A stretch of DNA of 20,956 nucleotides, from the NCBI GenBank assembly GCA_045577475.1, contig JAZNIM010000223.1, positions 1 through 20,956 on the forward strand. Direction: 5' to 3'. The DNA is from UMGS1387 sp045577475 (GTDB lineage: Bacteria; Bacillota; Clostridia; Oscillospirales; CAG-382). Both the position numbers and the translations under genes were made by a program. Positions 15,288 to 20,956 of this stretch are shown one piece after another (the first letter of the stretch is position 1; the number at the start of each line of letters is the position of its first letter). The notes under the pieces were generated by a model, which made no database searches, was not told the origin of the DNA, and saw only the letters and a program-made list of their open reading frames with translations.

Positions 15288-16016
15288 ATGAATGTAGATA
15301 TTTACAGCTTCAGCGGTTTGGGCGACCGCGAAATCAATGAAGACAGCTATAGCGTAAAAAAACAGAATAACAGATGTATATCCGTGCTTTGTGACGGTCT
15401 TGGTGGACATGACTGCGGTGAGATTGCCTCCCAGTATGCTGCAGGTCAGATGGCAGGTGCATTGGGAAAGATTTCTCAGTTAAGCAATGAAACAATCCAC
15501 GCACTTATGGACGCTATTAATGATAAAATCATTGATATGCAGTCACAGAAGCCTGAGTGGCATGGAATGAAAACCACTATTGTCGGTTGTGTGTTGGAAA
15601 ATGATAAGCTCACATATTTTAATTGCGGTGACTCAAGATTTTATTATTTCCGAAACGGAAGCCTTCTTTATATGTCAAATGACCATAGCCTTTCTCAGGC
15701 ATCTGTAAGAATGGGTGAAATGACGTTTGATGATATCAGAAATGACCCTGACCGAAATAAGCTGTTAAAGGTTATCGGTGATAAAAAAGCACAGCAGGTG
15801 GGTGAGGTTTACCAGCCTATTACCTGCAAGCCGGGAGATGCATTTCTTCTTTGCAGCGACGGATTTTGGGAATATGTGTATGAGGACGAAGCTGCGATAG
15901 ACCTTTCAAAATCAATGAACGGCGAAGATTGGGTAAAGTACATGCTTGTTAGACTGATGCTGAGAATGAACGGTGATAATGATAATTATACCGTAATCGG
16001 CGGAATCATAAAGTAA
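15288..16016 (+). CDS. second PP2C-family protein phosphatase
   Basis: 242-residue minimal PP2C phosphatase, starting almost directly at the domain. Seen: GDREINEDSYSV (Glu18, Asp19), LCDGLGGHD (Asp36), NCGDSRFYYFRNG (Asp115), LLCSDGFWEYV (Asp191) and NDNYTVIGG (Asp232); the metal-site acids are complete. It is divergent from the phosphatase at 9036 (about 50 residues shorter, different spacing between motifs), so it is more likely an independent recruit than a recent duplicate. The ATG at 15288 follows GGAG at 8 bases. The next gene starts 30 bp downstream, so the two form a pair. Confidence 0.9.
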   Translation: MNVDIYSFSGLGDREINEDSYSVKKQNNRCISVLCDGLGGHDCGEIASQYAAGQMAGALGKISQLSNETIHALMDAINDKIIDMQSQKPEWHGMKTTIVGCVLENDKLTYFNCGDSRFYYFRNGSLLYMSNDHSLSQASVRMGEMTFDDIRNDPDRNKLLKVIGDKKAQQVGEVYQPITCKPGDAFLLCSDGFWEYVYEDEAAIDLSKSMNGEDWVKYMLVRLMLRMNGDNDNYTVIGGIIK

Positions 16017-16046
16017 ACGGTGCTGTTGCTCTAAGGAGGAAAAAAA

Positions 16047-17090
16047 GTGTTTTGTAAATATTGTGCCACAAAGCTTGGACAGGAAATTTCACAAAAATGT
16101 CCTAATTGCGGTTTGGTAATAGATGTAAATGACGGCGGTCAGTCGTTCTACGAGGATGCCGACCTTTTGGCGTGGAGCATGACCAACGAAGAAGCAATGG
16201 CATCCATGCCTAAAACCGAGGTCAGACGTATTGTTCATCAAAAGCCGCCCCGCGGAGGAATGTCAGCCGCCAAGGGTAAGAGTAAGCAGGTTAATAATAA
16301 CACATTTGCTAATCCCGAAATGCCATTTGTTGATGACGGCAAGATGAGTGTTGTTAAGATTGGTATAATTTGTATTGCTGCAGTAGTAACTGTTGCTCTT
16401 GCTGCTTGGCTCATTATATCTTCTATTGAGGCAGGTTCCTTTAAGACTAAAACTGATGATAAAACGTCTAATACTAAAAACGAGCAAGATGAAGTACCGA
16501 TTAAGAATGAGTTCTACACACTTGTTGGAATGGTGGGTGAAACTACCACTGTAGATAATGGGGAAGAGCCAAAAGACGAAAAAACAAATGAAGAAGAACC
16601 ACTTGTTGTTACACACCCTGATGGTAAAACGCCCACGTCAGTTGGGAATTATGTGACTTTGTATGTTTATGATGGTGGTAATGTTAAAAATTATGGCAAC
16701 GATTGTGTGCTTGGTAGAGTTGAATTAAATGATGATAAATATAAGGTTTATCTCGCAATCAATGAACTTGTAACCGTGTTACCAATTAAATATAATAATT
16801 ATGAAAAAAGAATTAACGATTTTCAAGAACAAAAGGATTGCGATAAAGAAATAGTGCATTTATGTGAGGTTAATATTCGACAAGGTACTTTTAAATATTA
16901 TTATTATGATGTTCAGGAGAATATTCATAGAGAGTTTAGTGATGGATCAATTATAAGAGTTGGTAGCTTAGATTGTATTGAAACGAGTGAACTTGAAGTG
17001 TTCGGTTATGGACTTTTTTATGGACCACAAAAAGTCGAGGATGGTATATATGAAGGCTCACATAAGATAGTTTTACAAAAGGTTAATTAA
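16047..17090 (+). CDS. zinc-ribbon single-pass membrane protein with unrecognised outer domain
   Basis: 347 residues. N-terminal zinc ribbon (Cys3, Cys6, Cys18, Cys21: FCKYC and CPNCG), a cytoplasmic segment with candidate phosphosites (SMPKTEVRR), one membrane helix (about 104-127), an acidic/Lys linker, then an outer domain (about 195-347) that I cannot assign to a family; it is beta-prone, rich in Tyr, Asn and Asp. The base composition changes within the gene: from about 16440 on, codons become strongly A/T-ending, unlike the rest of the cluster, which suggests the outer domain was acquired or evolves fast. The GTG at 16047 follows AAGGAGG by 7 bases. It is the last gene before the cluster terminator. 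Candidate role: outer sensor or effector tied to the phosphosignalling proteins through its zinc ribbon (inference). Confidence 0.7.
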   Translation: MFCKYCATKLGQEISQKCPNCGLVIDVNDGGQSFYEDADLLAWSMTNEEAMASMPKTEVRRIVHQKPPRGGMSAAKGKSKQVNNNTFANPEMPFVDDGKMSVVKIGIICIAAVVTVALAAWLIISSIEAGSFKTKTDDKTSNTKNEQDEVPIKNEFYTLVGMVGETTTVDNGEEPKDEKTNEEEPLVVTHPDGKTPTSVGNYVTLYVYDGGNVKNYGNDCVLGRVELNDDKYKVYLAINELVTVLPIKYNNYEKRINDFQEQKDCDKEIVHLCEVNIRQGTFKYYYYDVQENIHREFSDGSIIRVGSLDCIETSELEVFGYGLFYGPQKVEDGIYEGSHKIVLQKVN

Positions 17091-17095
17091 CATTT

Positions 17096-17126
17096 AAAGC
17101 AGGACGCACCACGCGTCCTGCTTTTT
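17096..17126 (+). terminator. terminator of the kinase/phosphatase/FHA cluster
   Basis: A 12-bp perfect stem (AAAGCAGGACGC with GCGTCCTGCTTT, loop ACCAC) runs into TTTTTC, 5 bases past the last stop codon. Confidence 0.92.
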
Positions 17127-17131
17127 CATGC

Positions 17132-17160
17132 ATAAAAAGAACTGCTTCCGAAAAAGCAGC
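17132..17160 (-). terminator. terminator of the GntR-ABC operon
   Basis: On the minus strand the stem CTGCTT/AAGCAG with a 6-base loop is followed by TTCTTTTTATG, 23 bases past the permease stop. It is back to back with the plus-strand terminator, insulating the two operons. Confidence 0.75.
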
Positions 17161-17182
17161 TCGTTTTGTATTTGGATGTGCA

Positions 17183-19291
17183 CTACCTTGCCAATTCCTC
17201 AATCACATTCGGCAGATTGTCAAATGTGTCATAATAAGTCCTGTATTGCGTGTGTCCCTGGGAATAGCTGAATGTCATGTGAACAAATACATAATCCTGC
17301 TCATCAAAGGGATTTATTGTCTTTTGATTCAATATGTAATCACATATTTGTGCAATGTCATCCTTGTCATGAATGGTTTTTGTTTTGCCCATGTACTTGT
17401 CGTAGGTGACGTACTGCTCGTATTCATTATAATATTGCTGGAATACAGATTTTCCGTCCTTGTATACATCACCTATGTCAAGCTCGATCTTTGTGACGTT
17501 TTCGGCATCGAGCCAGCCATTCTTCGGAACGCAGCCTGCTTTTTCAAGAGCACTCAGAGTGTTTGTGTCAAAGTTGTGTACTGAGTATATTTCAGATAAT
17601 TCAAGCATTCTCTCTTTGCCGTCATTGTCAATGGCAGGTACCTTGTAGGTGACCTCAATTCTGCATAAAGCACCCGTGTTGTGCTTTGCAAGATACTGAT
17701 TGAAGGTTATGCTTTGTCTGTCCTTCTTCAGTGCAGAAATAATACTTGTCATTCGTTCGTCACCTGAAGTAAATACACCATAGTTTTTGTCATCCGGCAT
17801 GTTTTCACGGTCTGTGAATACACGTATCATTGTGAAGGTTTTTTCTGTTTCGTCAAGTATGGGGTACTGGTACTTCTTGTACTGGTCGCTTTCAATGATA
17901 GGCTTGAAGTATTTCTGAATGTCGGAATCATCAATACTGTACCGCCTTCTCAGCTTCGTGCCGTTTTTGAGTGTGTATTCAAAGTCAATGTGGCGGGGAA
18001 GACCCGATAAATTGTTGAGCTTGGATGTTTCAAAATATGTATTGTTCTTTGACTTGATTTTGTTGTTGTGAAAGTTTACGAAGTTGAGAATTTCCGATTT
18101 TTGCGTAAATACAGGTGAGAAGTAGTCTGTTCTCTGAACATGGTCGTAACCCACCCTGTTGTCGATAAAGGTGTATTCTCTACCATCATATTGATTGTTT
18201 ACAATGACTACGCTCTTAACGCTGTTAACATCGGGGACTCTGTTTTCAAAGCCTGTGATATCAAGCTTGAATATTGCAAATAGAAGTGCTACAAATACAG
18301 CATTGTATATTAACGGGTACTTGCTGCCTCTCAGACTGAAGCTCTTGTTTGAAAGCATGTTAGCGATTATAACACCGATGCTTCCAAATACAAGCATTAT
18401 AAGAATGTTGTCAAAGTTCCAGAAAGCCTTGCAGTAGAAGTAACCTAAAATTCCCGCACATATACCGAAGGAAAGCTTGAATAACCACTTGAGGTTGGGG
18501 AATGCAATAACTTCGCCGTAGTTTTCAAGATGCCGCTTGTTGTAAATAAATATGGAAAGAATATAGAAAACAGCAATTAATGCTAAGTAAATTAAGAGCT
18601 TTGGTCCCATAAGATCTTGGGGATTAAGGTAAAAATACTTTATAAGAATATCTTCAAATATGCCTGTGTCCGTAAAACCGTATAAATAGGAATCGCATAA
18701 GGTCAGTGTGAAGCCTGTAAGGAATAAGGGAAGAAGTAACAGAACAACTGAGAATATGCCGTGTGACGGAGTGTTTCCCGTAAGTACACCTACAAAAGTA
18801 AATACCGCATAGAAAAGCAGGGCATAAACAAGGAACAAGCCGAAATTTACGAAAATCATGGTCGGATTACAAAAATTGAATACCGAAAATATGCATATTA
18901 CCGAGTTTAAAAGAATGGGGAAGATTATTAGAATCAATGCGGAAACAGAATGTGCATGCATGAGTCCGCTTCTTTTAATCGGTAGGGAATGATTGAAGGT
19001 AACGCTTGAAACGTTGTTGAGATAAGTAAACAAACCAAGGGATAAAAACGCTCCTAACATTACCGCAAAAAAATAGTTGCCTGTCAATTGGTCGTGAAGC
19101 CATTGGTTTTCAGTTCTGTGAGAATCAAGGTACACTTCCGAAAAAGTTTCGGGATAGAAGTAGTTGAGGGTTTCAATAAGCGGCATTGTCACAAATAAAA
19201 GCATAAATGCGGCCGCAAGAACGCTTATCCACCAAAGACGCTTGATGTCGCTTTTGATTACAGCTTTAAAGCAGGATTGTTTCAAACTCAT
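17183..19291 (-). CDS. ABC-2 type transporter permease with large C-terminal soluble domain
   Basis: 702 residues: about nine membrane helices within residues 19-347, with a gap after the first helix, then a soluble region (about 350-702) rich in beta-type sequence that resembles the DUF6449-type tail of clostridial ABC permeases (from memory, moderate certainty). It would form the membrane channel with the ATPase encoded upstream; the substrate is unknown, and related systems are often linked to antimicrobial peptides or cell-envelope stress. The ATG at 19291 follows AGGAGG and overlaps the ATPase gene by 26 bp, indicating tight coupling. Confidence 0.85.
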   Translation of the reverse strand: MSLKQSCFKAVIKSDIKRLWWISVLAAAFMLLFVTMPLIETLNYFYPETFSEVYLDSHRTENQWLHDQLTGNYFFAVMLGAFLSLGLFTYLNNVSSVTFNHSLPIKRSGLMHAHSVSALILIIFPILLNSVICIFSVFNFCNPTMIFVNFGLFLVYALLFYAVFTFVGVLTGNTPSHGIFSVVLLLLPLFLTGFTLTLCDSYLYGFTDTGIFEDILIKYFYLNPQDLMGPKLLIYLALIAVFYILSIFIYNKRHLENYGEVIAFPNLKWLFKLSFGICAGILGYFYCKAFWNFDNILIMLVFGSIGVIIANMLSNKSFSLRGSKYPLIYNAVFVALLFAIFKLDITGFENRVPDVNSVKSVVIVNNQYDGREYTFIDNRVGYDHVQRTDYFSPVFTQKSEILNFVNFHNNKIKSKNNTYFETSKLNNLSGLPRHIDFEYTLKNGTKLRRRYSIDDSDIQKYFKPIIESDQYKKYQYPILDETEKTFTMIRVFTDRENMPDDKNYGVFTSGDERMTSIISALKKDRQSITFNQYLAKHNTGALCRIEVTYKVPAIDNDGKERMLELSEIYSVHNFDTNTLSALEKAGCVPKNGWLDAENVTKIELDIGDVYKDGKSVFQQYYNEYEQYVTYDKYMGKTKTIHDKDDIAQICDYILNQKTINPFDEQDYVFVHMTFSYSQGHTQYRTYYDTFDNLPNVIEELAR

Positions 19292-20168
19292 AGCCCATAC
19301 CTCCTAACTCATAAATAAATACTTCCTCAAGGGTAAGAGGAATAACGTCAAATACAACAGGATTGTATTTTCTGACGATTTCATCGATGTTGTCCGTGTT
19401 ACCTTTTACGATTATAAGACTAACGCTTGCAAAACCGGATTTGTCAAGGATTTCAAGCTCTTTGTCAAGACCCTCGGGAAATTCTCCGCCTTCAAAAGCA
19501 AGCTGAAGCTTGTGAACATTGCCTTTAATGTCGTCAAGTGACTTTTCTATAACAATTTTGCCCTTGTAAAGAATGCCTACATGGTCGCATACATCCTCAA
19601 GCTCTCTTAAATTGTGGCTTGAAACAAGTACGGTCATTTCTCTTTCCGCAACCGCCTGAAGCATCAGCTTCCATACGTTTCTGCGCATTACAGGGTCAAG
19701 ACCGTCAACAGGCTCATCAAGAATCATAACGTCAGGCTGTGTGCAAAGCCCAAGCCAGAAGGCAACCTGCTTTTGCATACCCTTTGATAAACGCCTTGCC
19801 TTGCGCTTGACATCAATTTTGAAGACTTCCTTCATCTTGTCAAAAAGCTCCCAGCTCCAGTCGGGATAAATACCTGCATAGTAATTTGCCATGTCCTTGA
19901 TGCTGTAGGTGGGGAAGAAGAACAGGTCGTCTGAAATGCAAATCATTCTTTCTTTAATGCTTTTGTTTTCGTAAGTAGCTTCGCCGTCAACAGTAATATT
20001 GCCGCTGTCGCTTTTGTAAACACCGCAAAGTGTTTTTATAAACGTAGTTTTACCTGCTCCGTTGGGTCCAACAAGACCGTAAACTGAGCCTTTGTTTACA
20101 TGTAAATTAAGCTCATCAAGTGCCTTGAAGCTGCCAAAGCTCTTGATAACACCGCTGGCTTTAATCAT
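19266..20168 (-). CDS. ABC transporter ATP-binding protein
   Basis: 300-residue cytoplasmic ATPase. Seen: Walker A GPNGAGKT (34-41), signature LSKGMQ (127-132), Walker B VMILDEP (147-153) followed by VDGLD, and switch His185 in SSHNLREL; all are intact. The C-terminal 80 residues form the extra region common in ABC-2 exporters. The ATG at 20168 was chosen: GGAGATAACA precedes it and it matches the family start MIKASGVIKSFG; a longer frame to 20228 lies within the regulator gene. Overlaps of 8 bp with the regulator and 26 bp with the permease show one operon. Confidence 0.93.
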   Translation of the reverse strand: MIKASGVIKSFGSFKALDELNLHVNKGSVYGLVGPNGAGKTTFIKTLCGVYKSDSGNITVDGEATYENKSIKERMICISDDLFFFPTYSIKDMANYYAGIYPDWSWELFDKMKEVFKIDVKRKARRLSKGMQKQVAFWLGLCTQPDVMILDEPVDGLDPVMRRNVWKLMLQAVAEREMTVLVSSHNLRELEDVCDHVGILYKGKIVIEKSLDDIKGNVHKLQLAFEGGEFPEGLDKELEILDKSGFASVSLIIVKGNTDNIDEIVRKYNPVVFDVIPLTLEEVFIYELGGMGYEFETILL

Positions 20169-20565
20169 TGTTATCTCCTTTCTCGCTGTCAGTGTTTTCA
20201 ACTGACTTGCCATTTTTGTAAATATCAAATATTTCGCTTAGCACGTCTTTTTCCGTAACACCAAGATAATAAAGCTCGTTAACAGTTTCTCTCAGCTGTT
20301 TAAATAAGGAGTCGGTATTTTTAACATTGTCCTTAGGTGCAACAAAGAAGCCTTTTGCACGTACGGAGTAAATATACCCTTCATTTTCCAAATCCTTGTA
20401 TGCCTTCTGAATGGTGTTGGGATTGATAGTCATTTCCACCGCAAGCTCACGAACCGACAGTATTTTTTCGTCAGGCTTCAGTACACCGTCTATAATCAGC
20501 TTTTTCAGGTTGTCACGGATTTGCTCATATATAGGCTTGCCGCTTGTGTGGTCAAGTTTGTACAC
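20161..20565 (-). CDS. GntR-family (YtrA subfamily) transcriptional regulator
   Basis: 134 residues: a winged-helix DNA-binding domain (about 10-75: PIYEQIRDNLKKLI, LSVRELAVEM, NPNTIQKAYKDLENEGYI) and a short helical tail (about 90-134), the size and layout of the YtrA subgroup, which lacks a large ligand domain and usually represses its own ABC transporter operon. The GTG at 20565 is the only reasonable start, with AAAGGAG about 11 bases upstream (slightly long). It is the first gene of the regulator-ATPase-permease operon. The inverted repeat over its own promoter supports autoregulation. Confidence 0.92.
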   Translation of the reverse strand: MYKLDHTSGKPIYEQIRDNLKKLIIDGVLKPDEKILSVRELAVEMTINPNTIQKAYKDLENEGYIYSVRAKGFFVAPKDNVKNTDSLFKQLRETVNELYYLGVTEKDVLSEIFDIYKNGKSVENTDSEKGDNND

Positions 20566-20597
20566 TATTCTTCACGCTCCTTTCTTTTGTGTATCAG

Positions 20598-20639
20598 CTG
20601 TACTAACTGTACTATAACATATAATACAGATGATGTCAA
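20598..20639 (-). promoter_or_regulatory. promoter and putative operator of the GntR-ABC operon
   Basis: On the minus strand TTGACA (20639-20634), 17 bases, TATAGT (20616-20611). Plus-strand arms CTGTACTAT (20607-20615) and ATAATACAG (20621-20629) form a 9-bp inverted repeat with one mismatch and a 5-base spacer, covering the -10 and most of the spacer. A third half-site, CTGTACTA, lies at 20598-20605, so half-sites also form a 9-base direct repeat. Confidence 0.75.
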
Positions 20640-20728
20640 TAGCTTTTTTAAAAAAATGAATTTTTTTACTATAAAAGATTTTATTTTGGAAGAGGGATAA
20701 AATATTTGAAGTTTTTGGAATTTAATAC

Positions 20729-20757
20729 TTGACAAACGGGTATAATTGTGATAGAAT
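20729..20757 (+). promoter_or_regulatory. sigma-A promoter for the CAT-anticodon tRNA
   Basis: TTGACA (20729-20734), 17 bases and TAGAAT (20752-20757). A TATAAT at 20741 is too close to the -35 to be used with it. A 6-bp hairpin TTGTCG-AGAGGA-CGACAA (20765-20782) lies at the likely transcript start, as a smaller one does for tRNA-Pro. Confidence 0.82.
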
Positions 20758-20794
20758 ATTCGTGTTGTCGAGAGGACGACAAATTAATAATTAT

Positions 20795-20871
20795 GCACCT
20801 TTAGCTCAGTTGGTTAGAGCTACCGGCTCATAACCGGTTGGTCTGGGGTTCGAGTCCCTAAAGGTGCACCA
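20795..20871 (+). tRNA. tRNA with CAT anticodon (elongator Met or Ile2)
   Basis: A complete 77-base cloverleaf with encoded CCA: acceptor GCACCTT/AAGGTGC, D stem GCTC/GAGC, anticodon stem ACCGG/CCGGT with loop CTCATAA, T-arm GGGTTCGAGTCCC. The first pair G1-C72 excludes initiator tRNA. The body (CCTTTAGCTCAGTTGGTTAG, CTCATAACCG) resembles clostridial/bacillar genes that are either elongator Met or the lysidine-modified Ile2 reading AUA; sequence alone does not separate them here. Confidence 0.93.
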
Positions 20872-20875
20872 AAAG

Positions 20876-20911
20876 AAGCTGAGGCACAAAAGCCTTGGCT
20901 TTTTGCTTTTT
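20876..20911 (+). terminator. terminator of the CAT-anticodon tRNA unit
   Basis: The 10-bp stem AAGCTGAGGC/GCCTTGGCTT (with G-T pairs, loop ACAAAA) is followed by TTTGCTTTTT, starting 5 bases after CCA. Confidence 0.8.
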
Positions 20912-20956
20912 GGGACTCGAACCCTGAGAGGGCACGAAGCGTAAAGAAAAACAGCC
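20912..20956. repeat. tRNA-trailing repeat starting with an antisense T-arm (second copy, cut by window end)
   Basis: GGGACTCGAACCC (20912-20924) is the exact reverse complement of this tRNA's T-arm (20846-20858). The following bases (AGGGC, then AGCGTA) match the element after tRNA-Pro at 3722 in most positions. The copy runs off the window end. Confidence 0.6.

Noticed and set aside
6965..17126. The cluster as a type VII secretion locus
   Set aside because: No WXG100 protein, no FtsK/SpoIIIE ATPase and no other secretion component was found among the genes.
1..20956. CRISPR array, insertion sequence or transposase
   Set aside because: No regularly spaced repeats, no transposase-like frame and no terminal inverted repeats with target duplications were seen.

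Overview
The window looks like a chromosomal segment of a spore-forming, moderately AT-rich clostridial Firmicute, most likely an Oscillospiraceae/Ruminococcus-type gut bacterium. This rests on strong AGGAGG-type ribosome binding sites, TTGACA-17-TATAAT promoters, the spore genes spmA/spmB, a YtrA-type GntR regulator with an ABC-2 transporter, and Trk potassium uptake. The genus is inferred from gene content and style, not from a marker gene.

Left part (1-6775), housekeeping. Positions 1-69 hold nothing I recognise. A cytoplasmic-looking zinc amidase with an SH3 domain (70-828, minus) diverges from spmAB (935-2039, plus). A MATE exporter (2030-3430, minus) converges on spmB with a 10-bp overlap, and its likely terminator lies inside spmB. 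A tRNA-Pro(GGG) unit with its own promoter and terminator follows, then a cluster of perfect hairpins. The trkA-trkH operon (6775 down to 3950, minus) ends at its own hairpin terminator.

Central part (6965-17126) is the feature of interest: a one-directional cluster of nine genes starting at a consensus extended -10 promoter and closing at a strong terminator. It encodes a helical protein with an out-of-frame zinc ribbon, a tail-anchored zinc-ribbon Ser/Thr kinase, a PP2C phosphatase, a membrane-spanning pseudoprotease fused to a cytoplasmic FHA domain, a second zinc-ribbon kinase fused to a membrane RDD domain, an RDD-FHA protein, a single-pass protein with a copper-amine-oxidase-N-like outer domain, a zinc-ribbon/FHA protein, a second PP2C phosphatase, and a zinc-ribbon single-pass protein with an unrecognised outer domain. 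Kinases would write phospho-Thr/Ser, FHA domains read it, PP2C enzymes erase it, and three single-pass proteins carry extracytoplasmic domains that could supply the input the kinases lack. I do not recognise this exact set as a named system. A 296-bp AT-rich gap with an 11-bp hairpin (14992-15287) may split it into two transcription units.

Right part (17132-20956): a GntR(YtrA)-ABC ATPase-ABC permease operon (minus) with a consensus promoter overlapped by an inverted repeat that is a plausible autoregulatory operator, then a CAT-anticodon tRNA (elongator Met or Ile2) with its own promoter and terminator. Both tRNAs in the window are followed by a short sequence that is the exact reverse complement of that tRNA's own T-arm, leading into a related repeat.
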